From NCBI GenBank assembly GCA_900554545.1, contig USHW01000005.1, positions 15,370 through 79,369 on the forward strand: a DNA stretch of 64,000 nucleotides, read 5' to 3'. Below the pieces are notes generated by a model, which did not search any database, was not told the origin of the DNA, and was given only the letters and a program-made list of their open reading frames with translations. The first letter of the stretch is position 1. Each line of letters starts with the position of its first letter. This DNA comes from an uncultured Prevotella sp. GTDB taxonomy: Bacteria; Bacteroidota; Bacteroidia; Bacteroidales; Bacteroidaceae. Positions 8,341 through 15,527 of the stretch are shown piece by piece. A program made the position numbers and the translations under genes.

Positions 8341-8859
8341 ATGACAGGCGAAGAGTTCAAACAACGGTTCATGCCATACAGCGGCAAGCTGTATGCCGTG
8401 GCTCTGAGCCTGACGTGCAATGAGCAGGAGGCCGAAGACGCTGTGCAGGACGCATACCTTAGGCTGTGGACACGGCGTGACAGCCTGCCCAGCATGGAGA
8501 ACGCCGAAGCCTACTGCGTAACGCTGACAAGGCACATCTGCCACGACAGGCTGAGGAGCAGGCACGCCACGCTTGACGTTGACCGCCCCGAGACAATGCG
8601 GCAGGCCGCACACGCCGACATGGAAAAAGAGGTTGAGACAAAAGACCATGCCGAAATAATGCGCCGGTGCATAGCACGCCTGCCGGAACAGCAACGCCTC
8701 TTGATAACCATGCGCGACGTCAACAACCTCGACTACGATGAGATTGAACAGGCCACAGGACTTGGCATGACAAACATCCGCGTGACGCTTAGCAGGGCAA
8801 GAAAGACATTACGTGAACAATTTAACAACATAAGGAATTATGGCGACAAAGGATATTGA
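8341..8859 (+). CDS. ECF-type RNA polymerase sigma factor
   Basis: 172 residues. Region 2 is at about 17-47 (LYAVALSLTCNEQEAEDAVQ, then DAYLRLWTRRD), with the conserved acidic AEDAVQDAYLRLW core. Region 4 is at about 118-161 (LPEQQRLLITMRDVNNLDYD, then EIEQATGLGMTNIRVTLSRARK), a clear helix-turn-helix. Region 3 is absent, as in ECF sigmas. It overlaps the next gene by 20 bp, which suggests translational coupling to a probable anti-sigma factor. It likely directs transcription of its own operon from the TGTAAC-N17-CGTC element upstream of the first DUF4252 gene. The inducing signal is unknown. Confidence 0.93.
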   Translation: MTGEEFKQRFMPYSGKLYAVALSLTCNEQEAEDAVQDAYLRLWTRRDSLPSMENAEAYCVTLTRHICHDRLRSRHATLDVDRPETMRQAAHADMEKEVETKDHAEIMRRCIARLPEQQRLLITMRDVNNLDYDEIEQATGLGMTNIRVTLSRARKTLREQFNNIRNYGDKGY

Positions 8860-9358
8860 AAAACTTTTGGAACGGTATTACGACGGACTGACATCCGAAG
8901 AGGAGGAGGCACGCATAGCCGGGTTCTTCAGGGATGGCGACGTACCCGACAGCCTGAAAGCCGAACAAGACTTCTTCATGACCCTGCACGGCTGCAAGAC
9001 CACACCGCTTGCCGAACGGCTTGACCACAAGCTCGGCACGCAGATTGACGCATGGAGCAAAAAAGCTGACAGCATAGGCCGGCATACCACACGGCGCATA
9101 ACGATGAAACTGCGCCATGCCTGCGGAATAGCGGCCAGCATACTCGTTGTGGCTTCGTTCGGCGCATACCTGCACAACCGCACAAGCATAACGCCTGAAG
9201 AACAGGCCGCACTGGCACAGGCGCAAATGGCGATAGTAAAGTTCTCGGCCACGCTTAACAAAGGTCTTGACCAAATGGCATACGCGCAGCAAAAAACTGA
9301 AGACCTGAACAGAAAAATAAACAAATGTATGGAACTCTCTAAAAACGGTGAACAATGA
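8840..9358 (+). CDS. Probable membrane anti-sigma factor
   Basis: 172 residues. The N-terminal 90 residues are charged and helical (MATKDIEKLLERYYDGLTSE), resembling the cytosolic zinc-less anti-sigma domains found beside Bacteroidetes ECF sigmas. One membrane segment follows at about 94-110 (CGIAASILVVASFGAYL), then a short, helical extracytoplasmic tail. The start overlaps the end of the sigma gene, and its stop overlaps the next ATG (ATGA), so the three genes are tightly coupled. No family signature is strong enough to name a type. Anti-sigma role is inferred from position and topology. Confidence 0.65.
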   Translation: MATKDIEKLLERYYDGLTSEEEEARIAGFFRDGDVPDSLKAEQDFFMTLHGCKTTPLAERLDHKLGTQIDAWSKKADSIGRHTTRRITMKLRHACGIAASILVVASFGAYLHNRTSITPEEQAALAQAQMAIVKFSATLNKGLDQMAYAQQKTEDLNRKINKCMELSKNGEQ

Positions 9359-9810
9359 AAAAGTTATTATCAATACTGGCCGCGGCCATACTTTTCACGG
9401 CAAACCTTGCCGCACAGGAAACGTTTACCAAGAAATTCGGCAACGTAAAGGGCATAACATCTGTCTATGTCTCGAAAGCACTTCTCAGCATGATGCCCGA
9501 CATGAAAAGCAACGGGATGGACTTCTCGGCCGTGGCCTCGAAGTTGGACAACATCCAGATACTCAACTCCGAGACAAAATCAGCCGCCAACACCCTGAAA
9601 AAAGAATGCCGGCAGATAATCGCCAAGGAAAATTACACAAAACTGATGGACGTCAACGGTGAAGGCGAAAGCACCGGCATATACATGAAAGAATTTCCGG
9701 GCGGCAAGAAACAGTACATACTGCTTAACACTGACAGCGAAGAGACAAGCGCCATAGTTCTCACTGGAAAACTGACATTGCAGGACATTAAGAATGTAAT
9801 GAACAAATAA
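9355..9810 (+). CDS. DUF4252 family exported protein (paralogue 3)
   Basis: 151 residues with a signal peptide (MKKLLSILAAAILFTANLAA). The segment FTKKFGNVKGITSVYVSKALLSMMPDM and the ending SAIVLTGKLTLQDIKNVMNK are typical of DUF4252 and resemble the two upstream paralogues, though this copy is the most diverged. It is coupled to the anti-sigma gene by an ATGA overlap and is the last gene before a terminator. The arrangement suggests the sigma, anti-sigma and DUF4252 proteins form one signalling unit at the cell envelope. Function unknown. Confidence 0.8.
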   Translation: MKKLLSILAAAILFTANLAAQETFTKKFGNVKGITSVYVSKALLSMMPDMKSNGMDFSAVASKLDNIQILNSETKSAANTLKKECRQIIAKENYTKLMDVNGEGESTGIYMKEFPGGKKQYILLNTDSEETSAIVLTGKLTLQDIKNVMNK

Positions 9811-9840
9811 GACGCCATAATAGATAACTTGTAAAAAATC

Positions 9841-9895
9841 AAAGCGCATTCCGCAACGCCGACTAAACCGACGCTACGGAATGCGCTTTTTAATA
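9841..9895 (+). terminator. Terminator between the sigma operon and the CRISPR array
   Basis: AAAGCGCATTCCG (9841-9853) pairs with CGGAATGCGCTTT (9877-9889) and is followed by TTTAAT. The hairpin has U-rich flanks on both strands, so it may also stop transcription coming out of the CRISPR array from the other side. Confidence 0.85.
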
Positions 9896-10027
9896 TCCCT
9901 TCCGCCATACCCTGTTTTAGAATTCAGTTGACTAAAAAACAGTCTGACACCATTCGCCGTCAGGCACATCATTGGGGAAATGCTGCTTTTAATACTTGGC
10001 AGGCTTTATTCTATGCCATTAAAAGCG

Positions 10028-10327
10028 GTTGTTTATACCTTACAAAATAAAGGCTCTCACAACAGAGCGTGGAATATGTGGACGAAGTAAAGGGTTGTTT
10101 ATACCTTACAAAATAAAGGCTCTCACAACAGGTGTAAGTAACAAAACACAAGCTGTTAGGTTGTTTATACCTTACAAAATAAAGGCTCTCACAACTGTCG
10201 TTGGCGAAATACGGATATACGAGCCGTTGTTTATACCTTACAAAATAAAGGCTCTCACAACCTCGTAATGTATGGAATGAACAGCACATTAGTTGTTTAT
10301 ACCTTACAAAATAAAGGCTCTCACAAC
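10028..10327 (-). CRISPR. Type VI-B CRISPR array, 5 repeats and 4 spacers
   Basis: Five identical 36-bp repeats lie at 10028-10063, 10094-10129, 10160-10195, 10226-10261 and 10292-10327, separated by four 30-bp spacers (10064-10093, 10130-10159, 10196-10225, 10262-10291). On the minus strand the repeat starts GTTGTGAGAGCC, has a U-rich centre TTTATTTTG and ends AAGGTATAAACAAC. The ends pair (GTTGT with ACAAC), and an inner stem CCTT/AAGG encloses the U-rich loop. Length, ends and U-rich centre are the known hallmarks of Cas13b repeats, and the sequence is very close to the P. buccae type I remember. This fixes the orientation as minus, the same as cas13b. The array starts 14 bp after the cas13b stop. 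Repeats are perfect, with no decayed terminal copy. Confidence 0.97.
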
Positions 10328-10341
10328 CTATTTACAAATTC

Positions 10342-13300
10342 TTAAATATCTATTCTTAAACCAGTTTTCTTCCTCATACTTTCCAATAAGTTACAAAAAT
10401 GCCCGTATGTCTCTTTGGCAAATGAGACGTCATTGAGACTTCCTTTGAAATGTTCGCTGACAACATATTTAACGCACTCATATTTATAGTCACCGTGCAT
10501 GAACATATTGCGCGCATTTATGAAAAAAGTCAAATCGTCTCCGTTGAAGACATTGTACTTGTCATTGTATGATTTTATCACATCGTCATTAAAACTCAGA
10601 TGGCTTTTACCGTCTAAACTCAAATGCAAGTCCTCCGTAATGCCCCGCTCTACTTCACGGCACAACTTCACCATATTCAACCTGTATTTTTCAAATTCTT
10701 CCTCTTCTTTTAAATAATCAGAGTAGTCCATTTCCACACTTTTAGAGTAAACCTTATGAAACGCCTTTATTAAGCTGTTAAACTTAAAGTCGGTTCCAAG
10801 TCGGCACACCTTGCCGTAATCCTTTATTTTTATACCTGTGGCCGTTAACTTTATATTATCAAAGTTCTTGACGAAATTTACAGGAGCATCGAATATTCCG
10901 TTCAAGTTCTCAAGTCCTATTTTCTTTGACATGACGACCTCTGACAATGCTTTCTTGAAAATGTCTTTGGCCATCAATAACAGCAATATGTCCTGAACCT
11001 GGTACATTCGGATGGCCGACTCGTTATTGCAAACGGCATGGTATCTCTTCCGCATCAAGTGTTCTTCCTTACTCATCGGCATGTTTGCTTCAGAGACATC
11101 TATTTTCGCAGGCTTTATGCTGGCTAAGGCTTTTTTTCTTTCATCCAAGTCAAGAGGTTTGCCCTCTTCCAAGATGTCGTATCGGCGTTTTTCGCCATAA
11201 AAGCCTTGAAATTCGCCTTTTTCTATTTCCTTATAATACATAAATATAAGATAGGCGGCATTTATCGCAGGTTTGACATCATTACGGGCATTCCTGATAT
11301 TGATGTTCAACGCGCTTTTTTCCAGACAGCTTTTTATCGAACCCGTGAAAATGCCACGAGGCAGGAACTTCGGCTTTACGTCTTTTCCTGCTTCTTCACC
11401 GCTTCCTTCCCTTTGCAGGCGGCGGAGAATGTGGCATGGGGTGTTCAGCTTGTTCTTGGTTATCTTTTTAGCTACGTCCTCAAAGTATTTTCTACGTTCA
11501 CCGAGATAAGCTACATAAAAATCGCGCAACGAGCTACAATGGCTCACATCTATTCTGTACAAGAACGGGTGACGGTGATTGCCCGTCGTCAACATAGCCC
11601 GGCTAAACACGTCGGCAAGAATATCACGTTTGAAGTAAGCCAACGACACTTGCAAAGCCTGGAAGTTGGCCCCGGTTATTTTGTCACTGCCCTTCGTGGC
11701 CGGTTGCAAGCGAACCATGTCGTGTGCAAGCAAGTCGGCCATTCTGCCTGACTTCAACACAACACGTCCTTTCTTACCGTATGCCGCAACCTTTTTCTCT
11801 TCAAGCCGCTTTACCTCGTCAAGTTTTGTCTGCGTCCATATTATTTCCTTGTCGATATGCCGTGCCATCAATGCACCTTTGTCCCTATCATTCTTTTCAT
11901 CGGCCTTTTTCTCGACATCTTCTATCAGCTCCCTGATGCTCTTATAGTCTTTCAAAAGCTTTCCGTTTTTTTCACGGAGATAAGCGTAAAACAGCATTGC
12001 AGGCAGTTCATATATGCTAAGCCAGTAATCAGGCTCCGGGCTTTCTACGCCTTTCCCGTTGACAACAGGAAGACAGTCATTGCCGCATATTTTTATGCCG
12101 ATGTTATTATTGTTTATGACAAAATGCGGCGTTGCCCTCAACACATGCGGTCGGAAAGAGTCCGGCAGCATGTAGTCAGGCTCATTGGAGTCTTTTATCT
12201 CCACACCATACTTTTGTGCAATGGCATCAGAAGAAGCGTCATTTACTGACTTGTAAAATCCGCAAAGCCTGTCAGACAGGTATCTTTCCTTGTCAGTTCC
12301 GTCAATTAGCCTCTTAATGTAACCTTTGTACACATAATTGCCAACGTAAGTGTAAAACCTGAAATCCTTGAACTCGTCGCTTTGTGATATGAACTCCAAT
12401 GCCAAGGGGACAAATCTGTCCTGATAACGTATGCGCGACCGCAAGTCGTCCTCGCCATCGGATGCAAGGTATTTGTACAAACAGTCTACAGACAGTGTCT
12501 CGCTAAGCTCTTTCGGAATTTTCGTCAGTTCGTTTAACATATCAAGTCCCAAAGAGGCTCTGTCGAGTTTGTCACTCTTCAACCTGTCAACCGGTTTGAT
12601 GTTTGAAAAAGCCAGGAATGCTTCCAATGTCAGCCTATAACGTTTTTCATCACTACGCTTGAAACCTTCTAACTGCTTCAAGAAAAGAAAGCCGTATTTG
12701 CGATTGAGAAACATGGACGCTATGAAAATCACACCCTTCTCCGTGACCTCGCCATTGTCTGACAGTCTGTAATAAAAGCCGTCCTTCTCTGTCCTTACCA
12801 CGACCTTTTTATTTACAGCCTTGCACCGGCGTAAGTGTGCCACTTCATCTTCGTCCGCCATAAACCGCAGCTTCAAAAGGTTTACCGCGCTGTCGTATAT
12901 GCAGTCAAGGGCATTTAGTAGTCCGATACAGTAATCTTTTCCACCAAGTGTACATTCAATTTTTATTTCCCTTATATTCAAATCTTTGTGACTGTAATGC
13001 GTATATTTGTTCCGCAGGCTGTCAACGGCAGTGAAAAATGCAGTCAAGACTGACTTATAAAACATTTTCATGTCATTCAGGTTTCTGTCGCCTTTATCCA
13101 GGCTGAAACGGCCTTCCAACGCTTTAATCCAAGGAAAATAAAACTCTACAACATTCTCAATGTTGGCATAGGTATTTTTATCGCCAAACAATTCGTTTAT
13201 GTCATTAACTTCATTGCCGTCTTTGCCAAAGCCGGAGGTTGCCCCCAGCTTCATTTTATCGGCCAACAGTTTTATGGTATTAAGAAAATTATCCCTGGCC

Positions 13301-13344
13301 ATATTAAAGTAGGCACCGTATATATATCTATTTGCTTCTTCCAT
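10342..13344 (-). CDS. cas13b: Cas13b, CRISPR-guided RNA nuclease (type VI-B)
   Basis: 1000 residues. The two HEPN catalytic motifs (RxxxxH) sit at the ends, as in Cas13b: RNKYTH at 111-116 and RNMFMH at 945-950. Between them are segments I recognise from Prevotella Cas13b proteins: TPHFVINNNNIGIKICGND (lid region), LKSGRMADLLAHDMVRLQP, HRHPFLYRID, FLPRGIFTGSI and AIRMYQVQDILLLLMAKD. The protein uses a crRNA to find complementary RNA, then cleaves target and bystander RNA; it also processes its own crRNA. It is shorter than the roughly 1100-1250 residues of characterised Cas13b, with both active sites intact, so it looks compact rather than broken. The array follows on the same strand. No csx27 or csx28 accessory gene and no cas1/cas2 lie within the window. 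Intact and probably active. Confidence 0.96.
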   Translation of the reverse strand: MEEANRYIYGAYFNMARDNFLNTIKLLADKMKLGATSGFGKDGNEVNDINELFGDKNTYANIENVVEFYFPWIKALEGRFSLDKGDRNLNDMKMFYKSVLTAFFTAVDSLRNKYTHYSHKDLNIREIKIECTLGGKDYCIGLLNALDCIYDSAVNLLKLRFMADEDEVAHLRRCKAVNKKVVVRTEKDGFYYRLSDNGEVTEKGVIFIASMFLNRKYGFLFLKQLEGFKRSDEKRYRLTLEAFLAFSNIKPVDRLKSDKLDRASLGLDMLNELTKIPKELSETLSVDCLYKYLASDGEDDLRSRIRYQDRFVPLALEFISQSDEFKDFRFYTYVGNYVYKGYIKRLIDGTDKERYLSDRLCGFYKSVNDASSDAIAQKYGVEIKDSNEPDYMLPDSFRPHVLRATPHFVINNNNIGIKICGNDCLPVVNGKGVESPEPDYWLSIYELPAMLFYAYLREKNGKLLKDYKSIRELIEDVEKKADEKNDRDKGALMARHIDKEIIWTQTKLDEVKRLEEKKVAAYGKKGRVVLKSGRMADLLAHDMVRLQPATKGSDKITGANFQALQVSLAYFKRDILADVFSRAMLTTGNHRHPFLYRIDVSHCSSLRDFYVAYLGERRKYFEDVAKKITKNKLNTPCHILRRLQREGSGEEAGKDVKPKFLPRGIFTGSIKSCLEKSALNINIRNARNDVKPAINAAYLIFMYYKEIEKGEFQGFYGEKRRYDILEEGKPLDLDERKKALASIKPAKIDVSEANMPMSKEEHLMRKRYHAVCNNESAIRMYQVQDILLLLMAKDIFKKALSEVVMSKKIGLENLNGIFDAPVNFVKNFDNIKLTATGIKIKDYGKVCRLGTDFKFNSLIKAFHKVYSKSVEMDYSDYLKEEEEFEKYRLNMVKLCREVERGITEDLHLSLDGKSHLSFNDDVIKSYNDKYNVFNGDDLTFFINARNMFMHGDYKYECVKYVVSEHFKGSLNDVSFAKETYGHFCNLLESMRKKTGLRIDI

Positions 13345-13385
13345 AGTTCGGATTTATCATATTTCACATCTACAACTTCTGCATT

Positions 13386-13416
13386 TTTGGAATATAAGCA
13401 GAGCAACATATCTTTG
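13386..13416 (+). promoter_or_regulatory. Orphan promoter divergent from cas13b
   Basis: TTTG (13386-13389) and TATCTTTG (13409-13416) are spaced by 19 bp, a full match to the Bacteroidetes promoter, reading away from cas13b. No credible ATG-initiated gene follows before the terminator at 13623-13668. It may make a small RNA of roughly 250 nt or be the stranded promoter of a lost gene. The 13345-13671 gap holds nothing else I can support. Confidence 0.5.
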
Positions 13417-13419
13417 CAA
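13389..13419 (-). promoter_or_regulatory. Weak candidate promoter of cas13b
   Basis: On the minus strand TTG (13419-13417) and TATATTCC (13396-13389) are 20 bp apart; the last two bases of the -7 box deviate. It would give a leader of about 40 nt before the cas13b ATG. It overlaps the divergent promoter almost completely, so the two could compete for polymerase. Confidence 0.3.
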
Positions 13420-13622
13420 CCACCGTCATAACAACGCTACAACATTTGGCTGCAGCCTGTAATATTTCAAACTTACTTCCACTTCGTTTGCCTCATAAGA
13501 AATTCCGTTCATGTAATCGAATTACAATCCTTTTGAGATTTAATCATCCTTCATCAATAGCACTGCATACTTCAGAACAACTCATAGCATCAGCCTTCAG
13601 GCATGTGAATTTCAACAAAAGA

Positions 13623-13668
13623 AAAAACGCCAACCACTTGACATACAAGTAATTAGCGTTTATTTTCC
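13623..13668 (-). terminator. Terminator after tRNA-His
   Basis: On the minus strand an imperfect stem, AAACGCTAATT against GGTTGGCGTTT with an inner ACTTG/CAAGT stem, is followed by TTTTTTCTTTT. It lies directly after the tRNA, and the same hairpin could stop a transcript from the orphan plus-strand promoter. Confidence 0.65.
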
Positions 13669-13671
13669 TTG

Positions 13672-13746
13672 GGTGGAGGGTGGGGCTCGAACCCACGACA
13701 TTCAGAACCACAATCTGACGCTCTAACCAACTGAACTACATCCACC
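13672..13746 (-). tRNA. tRNA-His (GTG anticodon)
   Basis: The minus strand folds as a tRNA: a D-arm with AGTTCAGTTGGTTAGAGC, an anticodon stem TCAGA/TCTGA around TTGTGGT (anticodon GTG), and a T-arm GTGGG-TTCGAGC-CCCAC. An extra 5' G at 13746 opposite the discriminator C fits the histidine-specific G-1. CCA is not encoded. It lies between secG and cas13b. Confidence 0.95.
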
Positions 13747-13842
13747 GTGTTAGAAATACTGCTTCGTATTTCAAAGCGAGTGCAAAGGTACGGGATTTAT
13801 TTGAAACTACCAAACAAATCCCGTATTTTTTATCGCTTATCT

Positions 13843-14235
13843 TTATTTTGCAGGCGTTTTCGGTGCCTGTGGAGCCGACTTTTGCGCTGCATCGCCAGCC
13901 TGTGCCGGAGCATCCTGCTTCGTTTGGCTTGCACCAAATCCTGGCAGGTTGTTCGGGTTGGTCTGCTGCTGCTCGGTGGCCGCCTTTTCAATAACGCTGC
14001 CTTCTCCGACTGCCGTCGGAGCCACGTATGCGCAAATTACGCTGAGGACAACCATCGCCACTGCAAGCCCCCACGTTGTCTTCTCGATTACGTCGGTAGT
14101 CTTGCGAACCCCCATTATCTGGTTTGAAGATGAGAAATTGGAGGCAAGTCCTCCGCCCTTAGATTCCTGTATCAGCACGATGCCTATCATAAGCAGTGCC
14201 GCCAGCACAATTAAGATTACGAATAATGTGTACAT
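13843..14235 (-). CDS. secG: Preprotein translocase subunit SecG
   Basis: 130 residues. Two membrane helices (about 3-22 and 52-72) flank the conserved cytosolic loop QESKGGGLASNFSSSNQIMG, the SecG signature. After the second helix there is a low-complexity Ala/Pro/Gln tail (about 80-130), common in Bacteroidetes SecG and of no known function. SecG aids the SecYE channel in protein export. It is the last gene of the sigma-54 activator, LptE, TPR cluster, 5 bp after the TPR gene stop. Confidence 0.93.
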   Translation of the reverse strand: MYTLFVILIVLAALLMIGIVLIQESKGGGLASNFSSSNQIMGVRKTTDVIEKTTWGLAVAMVVLSVICAYVAPTAVGEGSVIEKAATEQQQTNPNNLPGFGASQTKQDAPAQAGDAAQKSAPQAPKTPAK

Positions 14236-14240
14236 TTCTA

Positions 14241-14999
14241 TTATTTACATTTATTATTTATTATCAATTTTTCCAGGAAACGGATTTGGTCTGCAAAGTA
14301 AGCATTTTTTTTTGGATAATTCAAATTTAATCGCTTAATAATTTCCAACGCCTTTGAATATCGTCCTTGCTTGATATAAATTTGCGCCAGCGTCTCCGTA
14401 AAATAATTCTCGTCGCCCTCTTTTTTCTCGTTTCCGTCTATTTCGGGCACATATTCGGGATTGTCTTTCAGCTCTATCTTGCCCTTGTCATTGTTGATGA
14501 AATTGTCTATGAGGTCTTGCCCCCTCATGGCCGGGCTTTCCTCGTCAAGTCCGCCTTCGGTCTCGAGCAGGTAAGCAACATAGTCAATCGCGGCGTCGGC
14601 CGGTGTCGGCTTGCGCCTTTTCTTCCCGTCTTTAGCAGGAGTATCACCGTCAGTGCCGGCCGGTATGGAGTCAAGGAAGCGGTCGATAAGCGAGATTGTG
14701 CGGTTTGCATCGCCGCCTTCCGCCGCATCCGGTTTAACGCCGTCTTTCCGTTTTTCCGACTGGCGCAGCTTATAGTGGGCAGCCTCAACGAGGTTGAACA
14801 CTACTTCCCTGTCGGCCACATACACCGCCGAGCGCCTGAGTTCCTCGTCAAACGATGGGTCATGCAGCAGGTAGAGGTTTTGCAGCAACAGCAGCCGGGC
14901 CGTCTGGAAATAGGGATACAGGGCAAGGAGCGAGCGCAGGTCGTACAGCGTCTCCTTGTCCATCAGTTCCGGATGTTTTATCAGTTGCTCCAAATCCAT
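14241..14999 (-). CDS. TPR-containing protein, Bacteroidetes-conserved hypothetical
   Basis: 252 residues, soluble, without signal peptide. The N-terminus (MDLEQLIKHPELMDKETLYD, then LRSLLALYPYFQTARLLLLQNLYLL) is a helical repeat that I recognise from proteins encoded between lptE and secG in Bacteroidales. A charged, low-complexity middle (about 100-175) precedes a clear TPR near 205-245 (NYFTETLAQIYIKQGRYSKAL, then EIIKRLNLNYPKKNAYFADQI). Probably a cytosolic adaptor; partner unknown. The gene lies 11 bp downstream of lptE and 5 bp upstream of secG, so the three are co-transcribed. Confidence 0.8.
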   Translation of the reverse strand: MDLEQLIKHPELMDKETLYDLRSLLALYPYFQTARLLLLQNLYLLHDPSFDEELRRSAVYVADREVVFNLVEAAHYKLRQSEKRKDGVKPDAAEGGDANRTISLIDRFLDSIPAGTDGDTPAKDGKKRRKPTPADAAIDYVAYLLETEGGLDEESPAMRGQDLIDNFINNDKGKIELKDNPEYVPEIDGNEKKEGDENYFTETLAQIYIKQGRYSKALEIIKRLNLNYPKKNAYFADQIRFLEKLIINNKCK

Positions 15000-15010
15000 G
15001 TTTGCACGGT

Positions 15011-15520
15011 TTACCAGTTGGCCACGGTGGCATTGAATATCTGGTCGGTCAGGTCTTCCACCATCTGCGTCACAAGTTCCTCCTGGACAGATGTGAACGA
15101 CTGTGTGGTTTCAAACGAGGCTGTAGCCGTGAACTGTTGTTCAAAGTCTTCGTTGTGATTGGCGTTGTTGGTGAACCTTACGTTGACCGTCATAGACAGC
15201 TCCGCCTGCGCGGAAGTTCCTTCCGACGTCACTGCCTTGTTGCGTTGCGAGTATTGTGTTATCTCGCCTTCTATCTTCATGTCGCCGTTACGCTTCACCT
15301 GTATCAGGCGCGTATGGTTGGCGAAGATGTCCTTCAGCTGGTTGTTGAATATGCTTCCCATCGGCGCCCACACGTAGCTTGAACGTATGGGGAAGTCGGC
15401 TATCTCGATGGTCTTTGTCTTTGAATAGTCGATGCTCGCGCCGTTGAACTTGTAAGACACCGTACACGATGCCAGCACAAGCGTCATCAAGGCCGCCACA
15501 ACGGTCTTCACGCGCATCAT
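15011..15520 (-). CDS. lptE: LPS assembly lipoprotein LptE-like
   Basis: About 169 residues from the ATG at 15518-15520 (MMRVKTVVAALMTLVLASC). A lipoprotein signal with lipobox LASC ends about 19 residues in; the frame stays open to an ATG at 15541, but that adds acidic residues before the signal. The mature protein has the LptE-like alternation of strands: SYKFNGASIDYSKTKTIEIA, FNNQLKDIFANHTRLIQV, GDMKIEGEITQYS. In known systems LptE plugs the LptD barrel that inserts LPS into the outer membrane. It follows the sigma-54 activator within a few bases, which is the usual Bacteroidales order. Confidence 0.82.
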   Translation of the reverse strand: MMRVKTVVAALMTLVLASCTVSYKFNGASIDYSKTKTIEIADFPIRSSYVWAPMGSIFNNQLKDIFANHTRLIQVKRNGDMKIEGEITQYSQRNKAVTSEGTSAQAELSMTVNVRFTNNANHNEDFEQQFTATASFETTQSFTSVQEELVTQMVEDLTDQIFNATVANW

Positions 15521-15527
15521 AATCCTG

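Noticed and set aside
8135..8341. 68-codon frame over the GGTTAT hairpin
   Set aside because: Product of the low-complexity inverted repeat; no protein character.
9896..10027. Possible CRISPR leader or degraded repeat left of the array
   Set aside because: No repeat remnant and no promoter could be identified; with minus-strand transcription this is the trailer end.
10011..10289. Open frames on both strands with repeated LFIPYKIKALTT or CCESLYFVRYKQ segments
   Set aside because: They are translations of the 36-bp CRISPR repeats and 30-bp spacers, whose 66-bp period keeps one frame open; not genes.
10028..10327. Array transcribed on the plus strand, convergent with cas13b
   Set aside because: The U-rich centre and the AAGGTA..AAACAAC end appear only on the minus strand and match known Cas13b repeats in that sense.
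13446..13652. 68-codon plus-strand frame upstream of cas13b
   Set aside because: It starts at TTG, has no ribosome signal, and its composition does not look like a protein; kept only as a possible RNA region.
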